Below are positions 38,111 through 47,942 of a stretch of 64,000 bases of DNA, piece after piece. Every line of letters begins with the position of its first letter. Position 1 is the first letter of the stretch. The notes beneath the pieces are model-generated. The model did not search any database. It saw nothing but the letters and a program-made list of their open reading frames with translations, and was not told the origin of the DNA. Source of the stretch: Apostichopus japonicus (taxonomy: Eukaryota > Echinodermata > Holothuroidea > Aspidochirotida > Stichopodidae); contig NC_092574.1 in the NCBI RefSeq assembly GCF_037975245.1, forward strand, positions 9,769,713 through 9,833,712, written 5' to 3'. The position numbers and the translations under genes are program-made.

Positions 38111-40838
38111 TCTGTGAAGAGACTGGTAGGAGGACTGTACAGAAGGTGGAAGAGCCAGGTACATTTTCAAGTTTCTTCCATTTGGGTTTGGTACGTTGAG
38201 AGTACAAGATGGATATGATGCTCGCATTGTATACAATTATTAATAGCAGTATGCTGGAGACAATGGGTTGTAGGACTATTGTTTGCGAGCGAGTCACAGA
38301 TATGGTCATGTGCGAAGAAAGTTGTAATGAATTTGAAAACTAACCAATGAGTCTGTCTTGCGTACAAAGATTTACTTCGCTGCTAAATAAACCCGAGCGC
38401 GTTTAGCAGGAGTGTCAAGCATAAATCAGGGACGTTTAAATTCGGTTAAAATGTTCTATTTATGGTAGTTTGCAAGCGAAGATCTATGTTACCTAACTTA
38501 AATGGAATTGATACCAAGTTTTTGTATTGAATGAGTGCAGTTGTTAAAGTTTTTGTCCCCACCAACCCCACCCAACCCCCGGAAAGAAGTATCCCTAACC
38601 ATGATGAAATATCACTTAGTAATATTCAGTCTTACCGAAGGCGATGGAGAACAACAGAGTTAAGGAGAGTGGAATTTTCGGAACGTTAAAGAATACATCA
38701 AGTTTATTTCCTTCATCCTCAGATTTAGTGTAAAGAACATTTGGTGAATATTTTAAGGATTACAAGCTCATTCCCTTTTTCCTAGAACTGAATAAGTGTT
38801 CACGCAAAGCAAATTGCTCTTTTTACCCATCACGAATGTAGCTGTGCAGTTACTAGTGTATTGGAAACAATATTATACCTGCCATTAGTTATACCACATG
38901 CAACTGTGTTTTATTTTTTTTTTTTTGGGGGGGGGGTTTCCCTTAAATTGTATGTGCATTGTGTCACTTTGTTTTGACAAATAAGGCTTTGTTCTGTGCA
39001 GTTATAATTTTTTCCTATAATCACAGAGATATAAATATAAAAATATTTAGAGGAAAATCTTGAAAAGGGTGTAACAATATTAACGTTGGGTCGGTTCAGA
39101 TCTTTCTGGAAACCCTACACGTAAAGAGACTAGGAGAGAATTGGTCGGGAGGATGGGGAAGGGAGGGAGGGGTCTTGGTGGAATATTTAGGGACATTGCA
39201 GTTATTGTGTGTTGTTCTCCATCTCCATTTAAGTCCTGTTATTTATTTGTAAATAAACACCCATCAGTTACTTAGTATTTTGCTGTTTTGGATGCACTGC
39301 CAGGGGTGGGACCTAGATTCCTCATCTCTTAGATTTTCTCTTAGATTTTGTCTGTAACTTCACCAAAACACATATCCAGTACCACTAAACCCACTCCAAA
39401 CTCTGTTGCTCCATTAACCTGAGCGAATCTTGCTATGAAATTGACTGACTTGCTACAAGTGTATATTGGGCATTTTTTGCCATTAATAGAAACTCTATTA
39501 TTATCATCAATTTAATAATAAACAAAAGGGAGAAACTTTCAGCACATGTATTCAAAATAGTAAACACTTACACTTATTGCCTCCACTTCACCCTCCACTT
39601 TAATATTCTGGCTTTGCTTTCTGATTATGGGCAGGTTTGAGATGTAGTACATTTCTCCATCCGTGTTATTGTCAGATAATGAAATGAGAATAAGAATTAA
39701 TAAAATTGTAAAAGAAATGTTTCCTTCCTCAACAGCATGACTTCATATCCGTCACTTCTTCAGTATCTACCTAAATGACAAATGTAGGCTGAATTTAGGC
39801 ACAATAATGTCGTAGACCACCAGAACAAGGTTAATTTGAGATTTTACACTCATACACTGCTGATCCAGTTTCAAGCTATTCACCAATAAAATATGCTAAA
39901 CCTCCGGTATGTTCCTTTAAAGGCTAACTTGATGTTATCAGCTCTTCTAGTACAGGCTTTAATGTTAATGGTAACCCATTGCTTTACATAAATTATCATA
40001 ACTCACTCAACCAAAGCATGTTCCTTTAACTTGATAATAAAACAACAACACCCTTGCACCCATTGAATGAAAATTGAGCACCATCTGTCCAAAAGTTGAC
40101 AAATTTGTACTACCACTGTAAACATGTCATTTGAGACAGGTAAAACTCACTTTGTGATTTTGTGTTGGATCTGAGGAACTGAGCTAAATGGTTAAAGTAT
40201 TAGACTAAATAGTCATGTCACTCTAAACCGATGAACCTGAGCAAATTAAAGGGTCGTTCCCTCAAAAATTAAAAGTGGCATAAAAAATCCAGCCTGGCCT
40301 GTTAGCCTTATCTTTCAACGGTTCACAACAAATTAACTGATGTTTGTTAAACTTTTTTTCTAAAGTCATCTGTTTTATGAATTTATCCTTCATGTCTTTC
40401 CTTTGTAATATAGCTTGTAAGATCTATTGCAACTCAAAAGCTTTTTATTTTACATTTTTTTTCACATTTTATAATAATAATATTCTGTAACTACTGTAGT
40501 TGATACAACAATACTTGACATTTTACTAGAAGATGGGTTATAAATGAAAACAAAAATTGACATTTCTGACATTACATTAGTTAGGGAAGTCATTAAATGT
40601 TCTTACATCTCTGTCTGTGGCTCTGACCCCCTCCCACCAAGAAAGTGTTACTCCCCCACCCCCTCCCATCACCCAAAGCAATCCGTGTTCACCCTTAAAA
40701 TTTTGGGCTATCGTTGACTCATTCCAGTCTTCAAATGTAACATGCATGATCTACACTTTATGCAGAGTACTTTTGTCTACATGGCTTGTTTATTCCTATC
40801 TAGTAATTTTCTTTCATACTCTTTTTTTTTGTGGACAG
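38111..40838. other. probable intron or intergenic DNA, no exon recognised
   Basis: No splice-bounded frame that I can support between the two candidate plus-strand exons. The segment 39900-40030 weakly resembles 25970-26100. A tRNA-like A box region is near 40186-40200, without a convincing B box. Confidence 0.45.
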
Positions 40839-41339
40839 AACCACCTATGGTGTCCACCACGGAACAGCTCCCCGAGAGACCTCCAGAAGACTTAAATTTG
40901 GAAGAGACTTGGGAAGATGACGAAACATCAGACAGAGACAATAAATTGGAATCCCAAGCCCCTGTAGCCGATAGTCTCATTATGGACATGAAAGCTTCCA
41001 TCTCATCTCTGAGTAAAGTACGGTCTAATTCGGACCGGATCAGGAAAGGCTTTAATACAAAAGACGATAACCTCCTGAAGGCAGAAGAAGACAGAAAAGT
41101 TTGTTTCAATTCTGGTAGCGACGTGCTGAACGCTTCATCAATCCAAAGAGACAAGCCGATAGAAGTTTCCTTCAGAGGGATTAGAAATAGGACTAAAGTT
41201 GAAGAAGAATTGGAAAGTGATATGATCCAGCTACCAGATAGTCCTGCCGGTCTCCAACTTTCAGGATCACAAACTTTTCAAGCCACCGATGCTGCAGCTT
41301 CTTTAAAGATATATATATATATATATGTATATTATATAT
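40839..41339 (+). CDS. large internal exon, acidic low-complexity protein, unrecognised
   Basis: A strong acceptor (long T run then GTGGACAG, to 40838) opens a frame of about 150 codons free of stops, reading PPMVSTTEQLPERPPEDLN, LEETWEDDETSDRDNKLES and later VEEELESDMIQLPDSPAGL. It is rich in Asp, Glu and Ser, with no membrane segment, signal peptide or known domain, suggesting a disordered part of a larger protein. The 3' border is odd: after AASLK the sequence becomes a TA microsatellite, and the only GT donors are GTATAT at 41325 and the better GTAAGC at 41340, inside or just after it. Use of the latter would add an Ile-Tyr tail. The minus strand also has a long frame here, but without splice signals. 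Confidence 0.6.
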
Positions 41340-43277
41340 ATGTAAGCTTTTCTACTCTTTTTTATGTATGACCATGTGTGTAAATATTGAAGCACTAAGG
41401 ATATGCATTCGTTTACCCTTAAAATAGCAACAGATAAAGGAGAATACTGTTATGAAAGCTGTACTTAAAAAAACTTGAAATGTTGCTTTCCTAAATTTTA
41501 AGGAACATTTTGGCAGAAATTTTTTCTGCAGAAATCTATCTATATATCACGCATAGTCTTGAATACTTCTGCAATACCATTAGACCATCTCTGCCCTGCA
41601 CCTAAAAATACAGGTGGTTTTTCTCTCTTTTATGTCTTCAAAAGTGCTCTTCTCAAGGGTATCGTGTTGAAAATTTTCTCAGATTTACAGATGGAAATTA
41701 TGAAAGGTTTTTCGTTAAGGATGGTCATGTGATGATGCTAAAAAATAATCTAATGCATAAAGAGTCTGTAAATTCAGAAGAGAGGAATATATAAGTATCC
41801 TCTGCCGGGAATCTTGGATTGATTCCTAGCCAAAAGGCAAAAAGAAATCTAGGCGTGTATGTATGCAGGAAAACGTATGTGTATGTGATGTTCCAACTCG
41901 TAAACGGGGTGACTCACCAAGCATATCTTACATGAATTTCATGCAAATTAGGAAGTAACTTTACAGCACTGAATTCTTTGGCTGCTCCAGTTATTAAGCG
42001 GAGTGAAATGTCAACTGAGGTCATCAGCGGCCAAACTACAAAAAACTCATAGTCAAGTTTAGTGAACATCTGTAGCATCGGTAAAATGTCATAGTTAGGT
42101 GGTAGGTCCCCCTCACTGAGCATTACACTTTGAGCAGTTCTGTTAAGAGGTCAAATGTAAATTGGAGTCATCAGCTGCCAAAAGCCTAAAATTCTTGTCG
42201 ACATATTTAGCTTCAAACTCAAAGCTGCGATTATTCACATGCTCAGAAATTTACAAGAACTGAATGTTCTACGAAGAGGTCAAAGGTCACTTAGGGTCAA
42301 ATTCTGACCACCTTGATAACTCCAAAAGTTAAGGTCGGATGAATCGCACGCCTGGTATGATGGTGCCCCCACTGTGAGTTCTCCATTGCAAACATTTCCT
42401 TTTGGTGCACATAATTTGGTCAACTTCAGTTTTAGTTTGTGAAGTGGCTCAAATTACAGATAGGTCTGAAGTAACCTTGAACAATGCATAAACAGTCAAT
42501 CAGGTAAATGATATCTGCTTCAGAAGTGATAATCATATGTTGGATGATCTTAAAACACACCTCAAGTGATCCCTGGCAGTTACCACTAGTTGAGTCTCAA
42601 GGAGGTAAACAGGCTGTCTGAAAAGTTGCCTTCTTCTGTGTAGTATATATATATATACTGTATACTACATGGCTTTGGCTTTGAAAATATTTTAGTGTAT
42701 TGAAGGGGTAGGTTGCTGGCAGAGCTGATTTGCTAACAAACAAAAAAGATAAAAGGTAATGCCCATTTGCTCATACATATTTAACATATATATATTTCAC
42801 ATAAAAGGAAGACTGTTCTTACTGGATTTTAAATCATTTTTGGCCATAAAACTTATGTCCTGTAAAAACGTTATCAGTGACTGAATAGGTTGATGTCCAA
42901 AGAGTGAGTTAGTACATGTGTTGTGGTCTAGGGAGCTTGAATTGTCTGATCATTTCTGGTTCTCACTTAATTCTTGAACAAATGTTAACTCACTTGACTC
43001 TACATCAGTCAGATAGTCAAGTGGGATTTTGTGCAAATAATATGGCAAGAAAATCACAATTCTTTGCCCCCTGTTTAGAGGATGCTAAAACTCCTCTTCC
43101 TTTTGGGGGGTTTGATATAGATGCAATATTTTGTTAGCACTTAGTGGACATAGTTTATTTGCAAGTTTTGGTTATTTGTTTTTACTTGTAAGCTGCAAAA
43201 AAAAATTTGAAAAATCGGTGATGTGTTGTTTTTTTTACTTGTGCTTTCACTGGAAGAATAAAAAAGAATAGCATAAG
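41340..43277. other. probable intron or intergenic DNA
   Basis: No further exon recognised. 41920-42380 is another diverged copy of the GGTCAAAGGTCA-type repeat text seen at 36.7-37.3 kb, and a short TA palindrome lies at 42640-42668. Confidence 0.45.
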
Positions 43278-43342
43278 TTGAAATTGAACCAGGTACCTTG
43301 TGATGCCTATTTTTTTTGTCTACCACTAAACCATTAGGTGAG
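43278..43342 (-). repeat. tRNA-like unit (single)
   Basis: The minus strand has a perfect A box TGGTTTAGTGG (43323-43333) and a B-box-like GGTTCAATTTC. A run of eight A bases lies between them where the anticodon arm should be, so no tRNA fold forms. It is a tRNA pseudogene or SINE head. Confidence 0.5.
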
Positions 43343-43394
43343 ATCCTACTGTTGGATGCATTTCAAATATTTAAAGATCCTGTTGTTGGGACTA

Positions 43395-43590
43395 AGGTGT
43401 TTTAAAATATATTCCCCTCCACTGAACCTTGTCAGGAATAGAGGAGACCTCTCCGCTGAACCTTGTCAGGGAGAGGGGTAGTGGCCAACTCGGGTGCCGC
43501 TGGGGAATCTTGTCAGGGAGGGGGGCCGCGCAGCTCGCATGCGGCTTGGGTGCCTTGTCGGGGGGAGGGGTGCCGGCGAGCTCCTTTTAC
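43395..43590. repeat. GC-rich degenerate minisatellite
   Basis: The phrase GAACCTTGTCAGG or a variant (AATCTTGTCAGGGAGG, GCCTTGTCGGGGGGAGG) recurs about four times at 35-60-bp spacing. The patch is much richer in G and C than the AT-rich surroundings. Confidence 0.75.
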
Positions 43591-43606
43591 AGAATTCACT
43601 CACTCA

Positions 43607-43680
43607 CCCACCCGGGGCTTGAACCATGCTGCTCAGTATCATCGCAGACGGAACAACCCATTACACCATTTTGGTTCCCA
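43607..43680 (-). repeat. tRNA-like unit (single)
   Basis: The minus strand has a perfect A box TGGTGTAATGG (43658-43668) and B box GGTTCAAGCCC. The spacing resembles an ordinary tRNA, but I could not pair the acceptor strands (GGGAACC against the 3' CGGGTGG region), so it is called tRNA-like, not tRNA. Confidence 0.5.
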
Positions 43681-43730
43681 ATGAAATAACATTCGTTTCT
43701 TACCTTTATACTTCCACCTGCTCCAAAGAA

Positions 43731-44620
43731 GAGAAAAGTAAAAGGCTCTGGTTGGGTCTTGAACTCATGACAGTGTGTTTGTCTGTCTCTCAGTCCAGAG
43801 CCCTTACCACTCTGCCACAGCAACTATTGAGAAATAATGCTCGTTTTTAATATTTCAACTTCAGAATGGAAGGAGGAAATGGCAAAAGATCAAAATGCTG
43901 TCTGGGGATTGAACTCATGACAGTGTGTTTGTCTGTCTCTCAGTCCAGAGCCCTTACCACTCTGCCACAGCAACTGTTGAGAAATAATGCTCGTTTCTAA
44001 TATTTAAACTTCAGAATGGAAGGAGGAAATTGCAAAAGATCAAAATGCTGTCTCTGGGGTTTGAACTCATGACAGTGTGTCGTCTGTCTCTCTCAGTCCA
44101 GAGCACTAACCACTCTGCCACAGCAACTGTTGTAAAATAATGCTCGTTTCTAATATTTAGACTTCAGAATGGAAAAAGGAAATTGCAAAAGATCAAAATG
44201 CCATCTCTGAGGCTTGAACTCATGACTGTGTGTTGTCTGTCTCTCTCAGTCCAAAGCACTAACCACTCTGCCACAACAACTGTTGATATATAATGCTCGT
44301 TTTTAATATACAAACTTCAGAATGGAAAAAGGAAATGGCAAAAGATCAAAATGCTGTCACTGGGACTTGAACTCATGACATTGCGTCGTCTGTCTATCTC
44401 AGTCCAGAGCACTAACCACTCTGCCACATCAACTGTTGTAAAATAATGCTTGTTTCTAATATTTCAACTTCAGAATGGAAAAAGGAAATGGCAAAAGATC
44501 AAAATGCTGTCTCTGGGGCTTGAACTCATGACAGTGTGTTGTCTGTTTCTCTCAGCCCAGAGCACTAACCACTGCGCCACAGCAACTGTTGAGAAATAAT
44601 GCGCGTTTCTGAAATTGCAA
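43731..44620 (-). repeat. tandem array of six tRNA-like units, 150-153-bp period
   Basis: The plus-strand word GAACTCATGA, or the same word with small changes, occurs at 43761, 43911, 44063, 44216, 44369 and 44522. On the minus strand each unit has an A box, TGGCAGAGTGG in five units and TGGCGCAGTGG in the sixth, all fitting TRGYNNARNGG. Each then has a B box AGTTCAANNCC about 40 bases later, the spacing of tRNAs with a long variable arm. A TTTT run follows within 10-25 bases. All three signals of an RNA polymerase III type 2 gene thus recur six times although the tRNA fold itself is poor: the acceptor strands do not pair over 7 bases. Units differ by scattered substitutions and small indels while the boxes stay conserved. 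Whether they are transcribed cannot be read from sequence. Confidence 0.85.
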
Positions 44621-44701
44621 AAGTAATCATTTCAGAACAATATAGCAAAGATAATTTACGATCGGTTTAGAGGTTGATGATGACACCCGTTTATATATAA
44701 T
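44621..44701. other. junction between tRNA-like array and satellite
   Basis: About 80 bp of unassigned DNA with a short TATATAATAT patch immediately before the first satellite unit. Confidence 0.5.
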
Positions 44702-47700
44702 ATGGACATGGGAGTTGCAGATTTGGGCTCCTGAGCATCGATTACCCCCTGTTACGTCATTTGGGCGAAATCGAGTTTGGGTCAATTTTTGGCAAAAATT
44801 GCAAGTGGTAGGTACCCTTACGGGTTTTTTTTAAATCAGTTTTTTGCCCCCCACGCCCCCACACAACACCCAATTCGAAAATAAATTTCAGATTCGTAAT
44901 CAGCGTGTCGCAAACTACCAGAAAAGATACACATTTATCGCTTTTGCGACAAAAAGTTTTTTCCCCTCATAAACAAGGAAGAGCGAAAAACTTTTACGAC
45001 GAACAAAGGATTAAAATCTTTTGTTGTCCCTAAAAGTTTTTCGCTTTTCTTTTGTTCATCTGAAGTTGCAAACTGAGCGAAAAAAGTGCCATAAGAGGGC
45101 TCAAAGGCGATAAATGTGTATCTTTTCTGGTAGTTCGCGACACGCTGATTACGAATCTGAAGTTTATTTTCGAATTGGGTACCAAAATGAGGTACTTTTT
45201 TAACTTTGAAAGACAAAACACCTATTTTTGACGCAAATAGAAATAATATAGACAAAAAGCCTTTCCCGGTCAGATAATTACACGAAATTGGTGTATAACA
45301 AAGACAAGGGTGTCTTCTACTTCACGTCCTATTTAAATGTCGATGGGTGTTTCAGAGAGGACAAGCGAGGGGGCTGAAAAGAGGATGTTTTCCAAATTGT
45401 GCACAGTCTTATAAAGAACACGTATTTCTATCTTGTACTCTGGGACCACGTATCTCCCGAACGGAAGCAGAGATGGACCTGGGAGTTGCAGATTTGGGCT
45501 CCTGAGCATCGATTACCCCCTGTTACGTCATTTGGGCGAAATCGAGTTTGGGTCAATTTTTGGCAAAAATTGCAAGGGATACGGATTTTTTAAAATCAGG
45601 TTTTTTGCCTCCCACGCACTCAAAATACATCCAATTCGAAAATAAATTTCAGATTCGTAATCAGCGTGTCGCAAACTACCAGAAAAGATACACATTTATC
45701 GCTTTTGCGACATAAAGTTTTTTTCCCTCATAAACAAGGAAGAGCGAAAAACTTTTACGACGAACAAAGGATTAAAATCTTTTGTTGTCCCTAAAAGTTT
45801 TTCGCTTTTCTTTTGTTCATCTGAAGTTGCAAACTGAGCGAAAAAAGTGCCATAAGAGGGCTCAAAGGCGATAAATGTGTATCTTTTCTGGTAGTTCGCG
45901 ACACGCTGATTACGAATCTGAAGTTTATTTTCGAATTGGGTACCAAAATGAGGTACTTTTTTAACTTTGAAAGACAAAACACCTATTTTTGACGCAAATA
46001 GAAATAATATAGACAAAAAGCCTTTCCCGGTCAGATAATTACACGAAATTGGTGTATAACAAAGACAAGGGTGTCTTCTACTCCACGTCCTATTTAAATG
46101 TCGATGGGTGTTTCAGAGAGGACAAGCGAGGGGGCTGAAAAGAGGATGTTTTCCAAATTGTGCACAGTCTTATAAAGAACACGTATTTCTATCTTGTACT
46201 CTGGGACCACGTATCTCCCGAACGGAAGCAGATATGGACCTAGGAGTTGCAGATTTGGGCTCCTGAGCATCGATTACCCCCTGTTACGTCATTTGGGCGA
46301 AATCGAGTTTGGGTCAATTTTTGGCAAAAATTGCAAGGGATACGGATTTTTTAAAATCAGGTTTTTTGCCTCCCACGCACTCAAAATACATCCAATTCGA
46401 AAATAAATTTCAGATTCGTAATCAGCGTGTCGCAAACTACCAGAAAAGATACACATTTATCGCTTTTGCGACATAAAGTTTTTTTCCCTCATAAACAAGG
46501 AAGAGCGAAAAACTTTTACGACGAACAAAGGATTAAAATCTTTTGTTGTCCCTAAAAGTTTTTCGCTTTTCTTTTGTTCATCTGAAGTTGCAAACTGAGC
46601 GAAAAAAGTGCCATAAGAGGGCTCAAAGGCGATAAATGTGTATCTTTTCTGGTAGTTCGCGACAAGCTGATTACGAATCTGAAGTTTATTTTCGAATTGG
46701 GTACCAAAATGAGGTACTTTTTTAACTTTGAAAGACAAAACACCTATTTTTGACGCAAATAGAAATAATATAGACAAAAAGCCTTTCCCGGTCAGATAAT
46801 TACACGAAATTGGTGTATAACAAAGACAAGGGTGTCTTCTACTTCACGTCCTATTTAAATGTCGATGGGTGTTTCAGAGAGGACAAGCGAGGGGGCTGAA
46901 AAGAGGATGTTTTCCAAATTGTGCACAGTCTTATAAAGAACACGTATTTCTATCTTGTACTCTGGGACCACGTATCTCCCGAACGGAAGCAGATATGGAC
47001 CTGGGAGTTGCAGATTTGGGCTCCTGAGCATCGATTACCCCCTGTTACGTCATTTGGGCGAAATCGAGTTTGGGTCAATTTTTGGCAAAAATTGCAAGGG
47101 ATACGGATTTTTTAAAATCAGGTTTTTTGCCTCCCACGCACTCAAAATACATCCAATTCGAAAATAAATTTCAGATTCGTAATCAGCGTGTCGCAAACTA
47201 CCAGAAAAGATACACATTTATCGCTTTTGCGACATAAAGTTTTTTTCCCTCATAAACAAGGAAGAGCGAAAAACTTTTACGACGAACAAAGGATTAAAAT
47301 CTTTTGTTGTCCCTAAAAGTTTTTCGCTTTTCTTTTGTTCATCTGAAGTTGCAAACTGAGCGAAAAAAGTGCCATAAGAGGGCTCAAAGGCGATAAATGT
47401 GTATCTTTTCTGGTAGTTCGCGACAAGCTGATTACGAATCTGAAGTTTATTTTCGAATTGGGTACCAAAATGAGGTACTTTTTTAACTTTGAAAGACAAA
47501 ACACCTATTTTTGACGCAAATAGAAATAATATAGACAAAAAGCCTTTCCCGGTCAGATAATTACACGAAATTGGTGTATAACAAAGACAATGGTGTCTTC
47601 TACTCCACGTCCTATTTAAATGTCGATGGGTGTTTCAGAGAGGACAAGCGAGGGGGCTGAAAAGAGGATGTTTTCCAAATTGTGCACAGTCTTATAAAGA

Positions 47701-47942
47701 ACACGTATTTCTATCTTGTACTCTGGGACCACGTATCTCCCGAACGGAAGCAGATATGGACCTGGGAGTTGCAGATTTGGGCTCCTGAGCATCGATTACC
47801 CCCTGTTACGTCATTTGGGCGAAATCGAGTTTGGGTCAATTTTTGGCAAAAATTGCAAGTGGTAGGTACCCTTACGGGTTTTTTTAAAATCAGTTTTTTG
47901 CCCCCCACGCCCCCACACAACACCCAATTCGAAAACAAATTG
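44702..47942. repeat. 761-bp satellite, 4.25 monomers, each with a large palindrome
   Basis: Monomers start (at ATGGACMTGGGAGTTGCAG) at 44702, 45473, 46234, 46995 and 47756; spacing is 771 for the first and exactly 761 for the next three, and the last monomer is cut after 187 bp. Copies are nearly identical, differing by single bases, so the array is young or homogenised. The first and last monomers carry a distinct variant after TTTTTGGCAAAAATTGCAAG (GTGGTAGGTACCCTTACGGG instead of GGATACGG). Frames of 106 codons (minus) and 64-102 codons (plus) recur in each unit but show no known motif; recurrence alone is not evidence of coding. Confidence 0.95.
44868..45180. repeat. nested palindrome inside satellite monomer 1 (repeated in monomers 2-4)
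   Basis: Outer arms 44868-44941 and 45107-45180 are inverted repeats matching at 72 of 74 positions. Between them a second inverted pair, AGCGAAAAACTTTTA (44982-44996) and TAAAAGTTTTTCGCT (45031-45045), pairs perfectly, with weaker pairing inward. Matching outer arms lie at about 45631-45702 with 45868-45939 in monomer 2, and 761 and 1522 bp further on in monomers 3 and 4. RNA or single-stranded DNA from this region could fold into a long hairpin. Confidence 0.92.

Noticed and set aside
43731-44620. Regularly spaced repeats resembling a CRISPR array
   Set aside because: The whole 150-bp unit is repeated, not a short repeat with unique spacers, and the setting is eukaryotic.
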